Under the pieces are notes generated by a model, which had not been told where the DNA came from, searched no databases, and was given only the letters and a program-made list of their open reading frames with translations. Below are positions 8,265 through 15,954 of a stretch of DNA of 16,029 nucleotides, in pieces. The stretch comes from Halobacteriales archaeon SW_10_68_16. GTDB lineage: Archaea; Halobacteriota; Halobacteria; Halobacteriales; Haloarculaceae. The stretch lies in assembly GCA_003023485.1 (NCBI GenBank), contig PXSG01000095.1, positions 21,011 through 37,039 of the forward strand, written 5' to 3'. Position 1 is the stretch's first letter, and each line of letters starts with the position of its first letter. The position numbers and the translations under genes were made by a program.

Positions 8265-8530
8265 TCAGAACGTCTCGGACTCGCCGGCCAGCACGCGGTA
8301 GCTCTCCAGCGTCCCCGCCATCGACGGGGCCTCGTCGTCGTCCTTGCGCTGGGTGCCGTAGTCCATCCACCGGCCGCCGCTGAAGCTGTACATCTCGAAG
8401 CCCGTCTCGGTTTCGAGCACCACGTCCACGACCGCGTCCTCGGGCGCGCCCGGCGGGACGTGGCCTCCGCTTCCGAGAGCGGGCGCTCGGGCCAGTCCTC
8501 GGCGGGTTCGGGTTCCTGCATACCTCCCAT
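8265..8530 (-). pseudogene. Small acidic protein of unknown function, frameshifted
   Basis: I do not recognise the family. The C-terminal two thirds (8265 to about 8465) encode a haloarchaeal-looking segment with GAPEDAVVDVVLETETGF, MYSFSGGRWMDYGTQRKDDD and SYRVLAGESETF before TGA. In that frame the upstream sequence turns into arginine-rich nonsense. The matching acidic N-terminus (MGGMQEPEPAEDWPERPLSE) is in another frame from ATG 8530, with an alternative ATG at 8521. The two frames meet around 8460-8475, so one base is missing or two are extra. Intact, it would be about 88 residues. It lies between rpl18a and the divergent pantoate kinase gene. A GTG start inside the C-terminal frame, giving a shorter intact protein, is possible but less likely. 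Confidence 0.6.
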
Positions 8531-8575
8531 TGCGGCGCGGAACGTATCCCGCTTTTCGTCGGCGGCGAGGCAAGC

Positions 8576-8581
8576 GTTAAC
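8576..8581 (+). promoter_or_regulatory. TATA-like box for the pantoate kinase gene
   Basis: GTTAAC is centred about 28 bases before the ATG at 8607, in the 76-base divergent gap. The spacing fits a leaderless haloarchaeal transcript. The motif is short, so support is moderate. Confidence 0.4.
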
Positions 8582-8606
8582 CCCCTCCCACTCCGAGCGC
8601 ACACCG

Positions 8607-9349
8607 ATGACCGACGAGGCGCAGGCGTTCGTGCCCGGACACGTGACGGGCTTTTTCACGAGCGAACCCGACCCCGACCCGACCAGGGCAGGCTCGCGCG
8701 GTGGCGGCCTCGCGCTGACCGACGGCGTGACCGTGACCGTCGAGACAGGCGACCCGGGACTGGTCGTCGACGGCGACCCGATGGCGGTCGAGGCCGTCGA
8801 GCGCGTCCTCGATTCGCTGGGCGTGCGCGACCGGGCAACAGTCAGCGCGGAGAGCGACCTCCCCGTCGGGACCGGGTTCGGCGTCTCCGGCGCGCTCGCA
8901 CTGGGGACTGCGCTGGCGGCCAACGCGGCCTTCGACTGCCGGCGCACGGAGAACGAGCTCGTGGCGGTCGCCCACGCCGCGGAGGTCGAGGCCGGCACCG
9001 GCCTCGGTGACGTGGTCGCACAGCACCGCGGTGGCATCCCGTTGCGCCTGGCGCCCGGCGCGCCCGCGGTCAACGACCTCGACGCCATTCCCGCACGGCC
9101 CCGCGTGGAGTACCTCGTCATGGGCGAACTCGACACGGCGACCATCCTCGCGGACGCGACGGACACGCTGACCGCGGCTGGCGAACGGGCCCTGGCGACA
9201 GTCCGCGCAGACCCGACGCTTTCGACGTTCATGGAGGCGTCCCGGGGGTTCTCGCGCGAGGCGGGCCTGCTGACCGACCCCGTCGAAGCGGTCCTCGCGG
9301 ACGCTGTGCGGTCCACCCCGGCGGCGCAACCGTCGCCCCGGACGAGTGA
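8607..9349 (+). pseudogene. Pantoate kinase (GHMP family), internally deleted and frameshifted
   Basis: Archaeal pantoate kinase makes 4-phosphopantoate for CoA synthesis. From ATG 8607 the frame shows the family start (AFVPGHVTGFF), GHMP motif 2 (PVGTGFGVSGALALG, residues 86-100) and EAGTGLGDVVAQHRGGIP (129-145). It is sound to about residue 232 (DPVEAVLADA, near 9303). The expected C-terminal segment with the glycine-rich third GHMP motif (GASMAMLG type) is absent. Reading instead jumps to another frame, where CAVHPGGATVAPDE and TGA (9347-9349) form the typical C-terminus. I infer loss of some tens of codons with a frame change. In the original frame the ORF runs on through the next gene as nonsense. 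Its neighbour catalyses the next pathway step, which supports the identity. Activity without motif 3 is unlikely. Confidence 0.75.
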
Positions 9350-9411
9350 CGACGCGGAACCCGGCGGCCGAGAACGACGTGCTTTCCTGTCTCGCCGCCC
9401 AGTCGGTGGAT

Positions 9412-10173
9412 ATGGAGGAGGCCGACATCCCCGAGTCCCACCCCCGCTACCACTCGCTTCTGACGCGCTGTCGCGTCGAGGAGGGCCACCAACGGGGCAT
9501 CACGAGCACCCAGGGGCTCATCGCCCAGGGACGCGGGGAGTCGATCGACTACTTGCTCGGCGAGCGGACCCTCCCGAGCGCCGACGAGGCCGCCCGCGCC
9601 GCGGCCGCTCACCTCCTGCTGGCCGACCACCCCGTGCTCTCGGTCAACGGCAACGCCGCCGCGCTCGTCCCCGGGGAGACCGTCGAACTCGCCGCCGTCA
9701 CGGGCGCGGACATCGAGGTGAACCTCTTTCACCGCACCGACGAGCGCGTCCGCGCCATCGCCGAGTACCTCGAAGAGTACGGCGCCGAGGCGGTGAAGGG
9801 GCTGGCGGCCGACGCGCGTCTCCCCGGGCTCGAACACGAGCGCGCCAAGGTCGACGCCGACGGCATCTACGCGGCCGACGTGGTCGTCGTGCCACTGGAA
9901 GACGGCGACCGCGCGGAGGCGCTGGGCGAGATGGGAAAGACCGAGATCGTCATCGACCTGAACCCCCTCTCGCGGTCGGCACGGATGGCGACGGTGCCGG
10001 TCGTCGACAACGTCATCCGCGCGGTGCCGAACATCACCGCCCACGCCCGGGAACTCCGGGAGGCCGACGCGGCGACGCTGCGCGGCGTCGTCGAGGGGTT
10101 CGACGCCGACGCGGCGCTCGCGGCCGCCGAGCATGCCATCCGGACGGGCGACCTCGCGGACGCGGGGAATTAA
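9412..10173 (+). CDS. 4-phosphopantoate--beta-alanine ligase (archaeal phosphopantothenate synthetase)
   Basis: This ATP-dependent enzyme joins 4-phosphopantoate to beta-alanine to give 4'-phosphopantothenate, the step after pantoate kinase. The 253-residue protein from ATG 9412 starts just before the conserved IPESHPRYHSLLTR. It then shows GITSTQGLIAQGRGE, DYLLGERTLPSADEA, VLSVNGNAAALVPGE, VNLFHRTDERV, KVDADGIYAADVVVVPLEDG, GKTEIVIDLNPLSRSARMA and DNVIRAVPNITAHA, i.e. the whole family. A GTG at 9346 overlapping the kinase TGA would add 22 residues of poorly conserved sequence. I prefer 9412 because archaeal homologues begin close to the IP-SHPRY motif and GGTGGA lies just before it. It forms a two-gene CoA operon with the damaged pantoate kinase gene and converges on thiR, 21 bases away. 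Confidence 0.92.
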   Translation: MEEADIPESHPRYHSLLTRCRVEEGHQRGITSTQGLIAQGRGESIDYLLGERTLPSADEAARAAAAHLLLADHPVLSVNGNAAALVPGETVELAAVTGADIEVNLFHRTDERVRAIAEYLEEYGAEAVKGLAADARLPGLEHERAKVDADGIYAADVVVVPLEDGDRAEALGEMGKTEIVIDLNPLSRSARMATVPVVDNVIRAVPNITAHARELREADAATLRGVVEGFDADAALAAAEHAIRTGDLADAGN

Positions 10174-10194
10174 GACCACCACGCCGAGGTATGG

Positions 10195-11109
10195 TCACGA
10201 GTCCCCGATCAGTGCCATCGCCAGGTCGGCCGCCTCGGTCGCGGTCTCGCCGAAGACGTACGTAACGGGTTCGACCCCAAAGGCCCCCTCGTGGTAGGCG
10301 ACCCGCGGGACGGTCCCGCGCTCGCAAAAGCGCTCGCGGAGGCGCTCCCCGCGGTTCTCGTAGTCGGCGTCGAACGCCAGCGGTTCGTGGCCCCGTTCGC
10401 GTGCTGTGGCGAGCAGCGACTCCGAGGTGGCGAGATTGAGTGCGCCCCGCGTCTCTGGTTCGACAGCCATCGCCGCGAGGATGGCACCCGCGACCCGCCG
10501 GGAGACGCCAAATTCCGGCTGGGCCGGCACGACCACCCGCGAGCCGACGGCCTGGAGGCGGCCCGGCACGGCGGCGACGTCGGTCTCGTCGGCCGCGTCC
10601 GGCACCGCGGTCCCGACGTTGGTGCCGACGTTGGGGACGTGGGTGGCTATCCCCGGTGCCGTCGCCAGCCGGCGGGCTGCCCGCCGGACCGCCGCCAGGG
10701 CGTCCCGTTCCGCCAGGGCGCCCTCGTCGAGGCCCCGGACACAGAGGTCACAGCCCAGCCCCTCCAGAGCGGGCATCTCTTCCTCGTGGACGGCACAGAT
10801 GGGACCGCGGTCCTCGAATTCGCGGATCACCGCCAGCAGCTCTCCGAGGGCCTCGTAGCCGTCCATCGTGTCCGCAGCGAACCCGTCGGCGATGGTCGCG
10901 ACGGTCGACTGCAGGCGCTCGTCGCTCGCGAAGCGCTCTTCGAGGTCCGCTCCGCGGAGGTACCCGCTGACCGCCGCCTGGCTCACCCCGAGACGGTCGG
11001 CGATCTCCTCCTGGGTGAGCCCGCGCTCGTCGAGGGCCCGGGCCAGCATCGCCCGCACCGTCGGGAGGAACCGCTCGACGACGACCTCGCTGGGGAAACG
11101 CAACGACAT
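10195..11109 (-). CDS. thiR: ThiR-type transcription regulator (HTH plus ThiN domain)
   Basis: The 304-residue protein has an N-terminal XRE/Cro-like helix-turn-helix (LTQEEIADRLGVSQAAVSGYL, 31-51). A cysteine-bearing middle (C105, H108, C120, C123: GPICAVHEEE, GCDLCVRG) could bind metal. A C-terminal ThiN-type domain (~135-304) carries HVPNVGTNVGTAVPDAAD, DVAAVPGRL, PEFGVSRRVAGAILAA and FGVEPVTYVFG. ThiN is the archaeal thiamine-phosphate synthase fold. In ThiR regulators it serves as ligand sensor next to a DNA-binding domain, controlling thiamine synthesis and uptake genes. No thiamine genes are in the window. The TATA box and inverted repeat at its start suggest a leaderless, possibly self-regulated transcript. 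An enzymatic rather than sensory role for the ThiN part cannot be excluded. Confidence 0.85.
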   Translation of the reverse strand: MSLRFPSEVVVERFLPTVRAMLARALDERGLTQEEIADRLGVSQAAVSGYLRGADLEERFASDERLQSTVATIADGFAADTMDGYEALGELLAVIREFEDRGPICAVHEEEMPALEGLGCDLCVRGLDEGALAERDALAAVRRAARRLATAPGIATHVPNVGTNVGTAVPDAADETDVAAVPGRLQAVGSRVVVPAQPEFGVSRRVAGAILAAMAVEPETRGALNLATSESLLATARERGHEPLAFDADYENRGERLRERFCERGTVPRVAYHEGAFGVEPVTYVFGETATEAADLAMALIGDS

Positions 11110-11127
11110 GCCGGCGCGTTCGCCGGC
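11110..11127. promoter_or_regulatory. Inverted repeat at the thiR start, candidate operator
   Basis: GCCGGCG-CGTT-CGCCGGC is a perfect seven-base inverted repeat. It sits directly against the thiR ATG (11107-11109) and downstream of the TATA box, so it covers the transcript start of a leaderless gene. A bound protein would block initiation there. Autoregulation is inferred. Confidence 0.4.
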
Positions 11128-11132
11128 CCGCG

Positions 11133-11140
11133 CTATAAGT
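11133..11140 (-). promoter_or_regulatory. TATA box of thiR
   Basis: The minus strand reads ACTTATAG, centred about 27 bases before the ATG at 11109. This is the spacing expected when transcription starts at or next to the start codon. Confidence 0.6.
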
Positions 11141-11206
11141 CCACTCCCGCGGCGTCGGGTCCGTGTCTGGCGCCGACGTCCGGCGGTGTAGATTCCGGCG
11201 ACGCGA

Positions 11207-12079
11207 CTACTCTTCTTGACTCTCCGGCATCACCGCCGGTTCGTCGGGGGGCGAACTCCCGTCGAACGCGGGTGGCTGCTTTTTCCCGCGGTCGTTGTGG
11301 AGGATCGTGACCCCTCCTTCGTTCTCTGATGCTTCCCCGTAGACACCACCGACAGTGAAACTCCGGCCCGTCACGGCCGTCCAGAACGCGTAGCCGTCCG
11401 GGTCGTACCCGGCGAGGCGTTCGGGCGCTTCCGGGTCCGTGATGTCGTACAGGTGCACACCGCCGTGGTACCACGAGGTGTGGAGTCGGTTCGCGGTCAC
11501 GTCGAAATTGTGCGACGTGAAGAACTTTTCCGCGTCGTCATCGTCGATGACCGGCGGATCGATGCGGGTGACCTCACTCGGCTCTTCCAGATCCGACGTG
11601 TCCCAGACGTCGATTCCGCCGTAGTCGTCGACGCCGGGGTCGGTGACACCGACGTCCTTGGGGAAGGTCTCCGCCCCGACGAAGACGTGGTCTCCATCGG
11701 TGGACGGTTGGACGTAGTGGGCGTTGCCGGGCGCAGTGAGATACGCGGTCAGGTCCCACTCCCGGGCGAGGTAGGCACCGATTGGCTCGGAAAAGTCGTA
11801 GGCCGGAATCGCGTCGTCCGCGTCGAGTACCGAGCCGAACCGCGAGATCAGACTCGGGTCCGCCGGATCGCTCACGTCCAGGGCGGCCGTCCCCGCGTCC
11901 CAGAGGACCGCATAGCAGATATCGTCCTGCACGTAGATGTCGTGGCAGGGGGCCCGGGACGACTTCGCTTCCTCGGGCGCGACGTCTTTCAGGAACCAGG
12001 AACTCGCATTCTCCGGGTTTGCCGGGTCGCTGATGTCCGCGATGTCGACCCCGGTATCGCCGAAAATTGAATTATCCAT
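11207..12079 (-). CDS. LVIVD-repeat protein, probably 5'-truncated
   Basis: From ATG 12079 the frame encodes 290 residues with repeated VDI/LDV-SDP-NP-type motifs: VDIADISDPANPE, ALDVSDPADPSLISRF, IDVWDTSDLEEPSE and VHLYDITDPEAPERL. These are typical of LVIVD beta-propeller proteins of haloarchaea, usually exported or surface-linked and of unknown biochemical role. Conserved family segments CHDIYVQDDICYAVLWDAGT, PGNAHYVQP, TSHNFDV and LHTSWYHGGV are present. Homologues I know of are considerably longer, with a signal peptide and more N-terminal repeats. Here there is no signal peptide, and the protein begins within the repeat region after an AT-rich patch, only 86 bases from carB. The frame stays open upstream into carB but that part is spurious. 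I read this as a C-terminal remnant; a small cytosolic variant is the alternative. Confidence 0.7.
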   Translation of the reverse strand: MDNSIFGDTGVDIADISDPANPENASSWFLKDVAPEEAKSSRAPCHDIYVQDDICYAVLWDAGTAALDVSDPADPSLISRFGSVLDADDAIPAYDFSEPIGAYLAREWDLTAYLTAPGNAHYVQPSTDGDHVFVGAETFPKDVGVTDPGVDDYGGIDVWDTSDLEEPSEVTRIDPPVIDDDDAEKFFTSHNFDVTANRLHTSWYHGGVHLYDITDPEAPERLAGYDPDGYAFWTAVTGRSFTVGGVYGEASENEGGVTILHNDRGKKQPPAFDGSSPPDEPAVMPESQEE

Positions 12080-12090
12080 AGAGAAGATGA

Positions 12091-12100
12091 AAATATAAAA
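12091..12100 (-). promoter_or_regulatory. TATA-like element near the LVIVD gene start
   Basis: The minus strand reads TTTTATATTT, a strong TATA-like string. Its centre is only about 16 bases before the ATG at 12079, so initiation about 27 bases downstream would fall inside the coding region. The bad spacing fits a promoter whose original start region has been lost. Confidence 0.4.
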
Positions 12101-12165
12101 CGAAACGGACGTCACGACACAGGAGTGCTGCCGGTGGTACGGTTCGTGGACCTGCCGGAAGATGT

Positions 12166-12744
12166 CTACTCCTCGTGGCCGGGCAACCGCGCGTGGTAGG
12201 ACTGGCGGCGCTCTTCGACGACGGACTCGGCCCACTCGACGGCCGCCTCGAAGACTTCGCCCGGGTCGTCCTCGAACTCGAAGGACCGGATGTACTCGGC
12301 ATCCTCGTCGTGGCCGCCCAGGAGGTGGGTGTCGCGCTCGACGTCGCCGGGTACCAGGCGCGCGAGGACGTTGTGGTGGGCCTTCGCCGTCTCGTAGGCG
12401 GTCAGGCGCGCCGAGGCGTCGCGGTCGACGAGGATGGAGAACTTCGAGACCATCATGTAGGTGGCGGCGTGCTCCTCGGGCAGTTGCTCGTCGGCGCCGG
12501 GCAGGTCGTCGACGACGGTCGCGTCGTACCCGCGCTCCTCGATGCGCTCTTGCAGGTCGGCCATCTCGGCGTCGGTGCCGGTCCCCAGCAGGAGGACGGT
12601 GCTGTCGATGGTCTCGACGACCGTATCGAGCGCGTCGGCCAGGTCAGCGAAGTCGTCGCCGGCCAGCGCATCGAGGTAACCCGACTCCGTCAGCCCCCGG
12701 AGCGTCTCGACGTGGGCCCGGAGGTTCTCTCGTTCCTTGGGCTG
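12166..12744 (-). other. Extra C-terminal domain fused in frame to CarB
   Basis: CarB normally ends soon after its MGS region, here at REYWG (12745-12759). The frame instead continues for 192 residues. A charged helical stretch (ERENLRAHVETLRGLTE, LADALDTVVET) leads to an alpha/beta pattern: STVLLLGTGTDAEMADLQER, RGYDATVVDDLP, MMVSKFSILVDRDASARLT, AYETAKAHHNVLARLVPG and FEAAVEWAESVVEERR. This looks like a Rossmann-like, perhaps TIR- or deoxyribosyltransferase-like, single domain. That resemblance is by pattern only and weak. There is no internal ATG near its beginning. It is either a real fusion or the remainder of a downstream gene joined to carB by a deletion that removed the carB stop and the next start. 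Confidence 0.55.
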
Positions 12745-15201
12745 GCCCCAGTACTCGCGCATCTTGGGGCGGTCCTCGATTGACTTGACGTCGATCGGTT
12801 CGCCGGAGTGCCGTATCGCCTCCAGGGCGGCCTGGGCGCTCTCGACCGTCGAGAAGTAGGTGATGGTCTCCTCGACGCACACCTCCAGGACCTCCCGGTG
12901 CCGGGAGAGCACGAGGTCGATCTCGCCGTCACGCAATCCCTGGATGATTTCGGCCTCGCTGTCGAAGTCCTCGAAGGTCTTGACCTCGAAAAAGCCCTCG
13001 TAGCCCTCGACGGGCAGGTCGACGACTGCCGTCCCCTCCAGAGGGATGGGCTTGCCGACGGCCATCTGGGCCTTCTGGTAGGCCTTCCCGAACGTGTCGG
13101 CGGTGCCCATCACCTCGCCGGTGGATTTCATCTCCGGGCCCAGCCGCGGATCGGAGCCGGGCAGGCGGTCGAAGGGCAGGACGACCTCCTTGACCGAGAC
13201 CTGGTCGGGGATCTGCTCCTCGTAGTCCAGTTCCTCCAGCGAGGCGCCGGCCATGACCTTCGCGGCGATCTTCGCGATGGGGACGCCCGTGGCCTTCGAG
13301 ACGAACGGGACCGTCCGCGAGGAACGGGGATTCGCTTCGAGGACGTACACCTCGCCGTCCTTGACCGCCAGTTGCACGTTCAACAGGCCGACGGTGTCGA
13401 GTTCGCGGGCGATCTCCTCGACTACCTCCCGGACCCGGCGGTTGACCTCCCGACCCAGCGACCGGGGCGGGATCATACACGCCGAGTCGCCCGAGTGGAC
13501 GCCGGCGGTCTCGATGTGTTCCATCACGCCGCCGATGAGGACGTTCTCGCCGTCCGCGACGGCGTCGACGTCGAGTTCCACGGCGTCGGCCAGGAATTCG
13601 TCGACGAGGATGGGTTTGTCCGGCGAGACCCGGACCGCCTCCTCGATGTAGGTTTCGAGGTCCGCGTCGTTGTGGACGACGTCCATCGCGCGCCCGCCCA
13701 GGACGTAGGAGGGACGGACGAGCACCGGGTAGCCGATCTCGTGGGCCAGTTCCAGGGCCTCCTCCTTGCTGGTCGCGGAGCCACCCCTGGCCTGGGCGAT
13801 GCCCAGCTCGTCCATCCGCTGGTTGAAGCGGTCCCGATCCTCCGCTAAGTCCATCGCGTCGACCGATGTCCCGAGGATCTCACAGTCCAGCCCGCGCCGT
13901 TCGATCTCCGCCTCCAGGGGGCCGCCGATGTCGACCGACGTTTGCCCGCCGAACTGGACCATCGCGCCGTCGGCGTTCGTGGCCTCGATTACGTCTGCGA
14001 CCTCCTCGGCGGTGATGGGCTCGAAAAAGAGGCCGTCGGAGGTGTCGTAGTCCGTCGAGACCGTCTCGGGGTTGTTGTTGACGACGTGGACGTCGATGCC
14101 CATCTCCTCTAAGGCGTTGACGGCGTGGACCGAACAGTAGTCGAACTCCACGCCCTGGCCGATGCGGATGGGGCCGGCGCCCACGACGACGACGCTCTCG
14201 ACGTCCCGGTCGACCTGGAGTTCGTCTCGTTCGAGTTCCGAGACCGGATCGCGGGTCGAGTAGTAGTAAGGTGTCGTCGCCGCGAACTCGCCGGCGCAGG
14301 TGTCGACCAGCTTGAAATCGCGGGGCGTGGTCGTCGCGTCCACGTCGTCGACGCTCGCCGTGCCCGCCGAAGCGCTGGCGTCGGCCGCCGTCCCACCATC
14401 GGGCTGTACCGTGTCGGCCTCGTCGCCGACGACGGCCCCGCGCTCGTCGAGCAGGCGGTCGGGGAGCCAGGAGGCGTGTGTGTCCGTGAAGTCCCCGCCA
14501 GCGAGGGCGGTGATTTCGTGGTCGGTGAAGCCGGCGTCGGCGGCGGTCTGGAAGTCACCCTCCGCGGCTGCCTCGGCGGCCGCGGCCACCCGCTTGTAGC
14601 GCTCGACGTACCACTCCCGGATTTCCGTCAGTTCCGAGACCGTCTCGACGCTGAACCCGCGCTCGAAGGCCTCGAACATCGCGTAGGGACGGTCCGGCGT
14701 GGGACGTTCGAGGTACTCCGATTCGAGTTCCGCGTTACTGATTTCGCTCCAGTCGACGGCCGGGTCGTACTCGGAGGAGCGAAGGGCCTTCAGCAGCGAC
14801 TCCTCGAAGGTCCGCCCGATGGCCATCGCCTCGCCCGTCGACTTCATCCCCGGTCCGAGTTCGAACTCCACGTCGGGGAACTTGTCCTTGGGCCACCGGG
14901 GCACCTTCGTCACCACGTAGTCGATGGCGGGTTCGAAGGCCGCCGTGGTCTCGCCGGTGATCTCGTTTTCGATCTCGTGGAGGCGCTTGCCGAGCGCGAC
15001 CTTCGCGGTGACGCGGGCGATGGGGTAGCCCGTCGCCTTCGAGGCCAGCGCGGACGAGCGCGAGACGCGGGGATTCACTTCGACGACGCGGAACTCGCCG
15101 CCCGGCGTGCCGTCGTCGCGCCAGGCGAACTGGATGTTACACCCACCCTGGATACCCAGTTCGCGGATGACCTTCAGCGCGGAGTCGCGCATCTCCTGGT
15201 G
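12166..15201 (-). pseudogene. carB: Carbamoyl-phosphate synthase large subunit, C-terminal fragment
   Basis: CarB builds carbamoyl phosphate from bicarbonate, ATP and ammonia supplied by CarA, for arginine and pyrimidines. This frame continues the protein after the lesion near 15202. It begins QEMRDSALKVIRELGIQGG and includes EVNPRVSRSSALASKATGYP (rest of the first ATP-grasp), an oligomerisation region and a Ser/Ala/Asp/Thr-rich linker (~14290-14430). The second synthetase half then shows GAGPIRIGQGVEFDYC, NNNPETVSTDYDTSDGLFFE, QFGGQTSVDIGG, RPSYVLGGRAMDVV, EHIETAGVHSGDSACM and EANPRSSRTVPFVSKATGVP. A short MGS-like allosteric region ends near REYWG (12745-12759). An extra domain of about 190 residues follows to the stop. 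The first ATG, at 15192, is internal; no sensible start precedes it in this frame. The family call is certain; function depends on whether the lesion is real. Confidence 0.92.
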
Positions 15202-15922
15202 CCATCGGGTCCAGGTTCTCCATGTTGCAGATGATGATACACGAGTCGTCCGCGTCGCGCATCACCTCGTACTCCAGTTCGATCCAGCCGTCGATCGATT
15301 CGGTTATCATCACGCGGTCGTCCCGCGAGAGATTGATTCCCTTCCGGACCTGGGCTTTGAGTTCATCCATCCCGCCGATGACGCCCGAGCCGGCACCCCC
15401 GAGGGTGTAGGTGGTGCGCATGATGACCGGCAGGCCGCCGACGGCCTCGACGGCCTCTTCGACCTCCTCGACGGAGCCGATGGTCACCGAACTGGGAACG
15501 TCCTCGCCGATGGCCTCCATGCGCTTTCTGAACTGCTCGCGGTCCTCCGTGGCGTAAATCGTGTCCAGCGGCGTCCCCATCACGTCGACGTCGTACTCCT
15601 CCAGGACGCCCTCCTCTGCGAGTTCGGCGGTGACGTTCAGGCCGGTCTGGCCGCCCAGCCCCGCGATGACGCCGTCGGGCCGTTCCTTGCGGATGATCTC
15701 CGCGATGGCCTCCGTGTTGATGGGCTCGATGTACACCTCGTCGGCCATCCCCGGGTCTGTCATGATGGTCGCGGGGTTGGAGTTGACCAGCACGACTCGC
15801 GCCCCCTCCTCGCGCAGCGCCCGGCAGGCCTGGGCTCCCGAGTAGTCGAACTCGGCCGCCTGGCCGATCTTTATCGGTCCACTCCCGATCAACAGTATCG
15901 TCCGGTCTTCACCCGCTGACAT
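15202..15922 (-). pseudogene. carB: Carbamoyl-phosphate synthase large subunit, N-terminal fragment
   Basis: From ATG 15922 the frame encodes 240 good residues: LLIGSGPIKIGQAAEFDYSG, LVNSNPATIMTDPGMADEVY, GLGGQTGLNVTAEL, DREQFRKRMEAIGEDVPSS, MRTTYTLGGAGSG, and DDSCIIICNMENLDPM (carboxyphosphate ATP-grasp half). After Met240 (15203-15205) it shifts: in this frame the next residues are foreign and stop at 15137, whereas the true continuation (QEMRDSALKVIRE) is in the frame starting at 15198. With E. coli CarB spacing, residues 242-260, the loop that holds His243, are missing. This fits a deletion of exactly 59 bases. Start and promoter look normal, and the TATA box spacing predicts a leaderless transcript. 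No carA gene lies in the remaining 107 bases upstream. Confidence 0.88.
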
Positions 15923-15944
15923 TACCTGCTCGAAATCGGCACAT

Positions 15945-15954
15945 CGTAATAAAC
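15945..15954 (-). promoter_or_regulatory. TATA box of carB
   Basis: The minus strand reads GTTTATTACG, centred about 28 bases before the carB ATG at 15922, the spacing for a leaderless haloarchaeal mRNA. Confidence 0.6.

Noticed and set aside
7574..9316. A 580-codon minus-strand frame ending in prefoldin alpha
   Set aside because: Only the last 150 codons are coding. The upstream part overlaps rpl18a and is antisense to pantoate kinase. The ATG at 8026 with its Shine-Dalgarno site is the real start.
8187..10265. A 692-codon plus-strand frame containing pantoate kinase and running through the next gene
   Set aside because: Only the part from 8607 to about 9303 resembles a protein family. After the frameshift the product is Arg-rich nonsense overlapping the phosphopantoate ligase gene in another frame.
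11110..11206. Thiamine (TPP) riboswitch before thiR
   Set aside because: The thiR transcript is predicted to be leaderless, leaving no room for a riboswitch, and the conserved TPP riboswitch core is not visible.
12080..12235. An N-terminal extension of the LVIVD frame into the end of carB
   Set aside because: The translation is Arg/Pro-rich and antisense-like, has no signal peptide, and overlaps the carB tail. It is only an open frame by chance.
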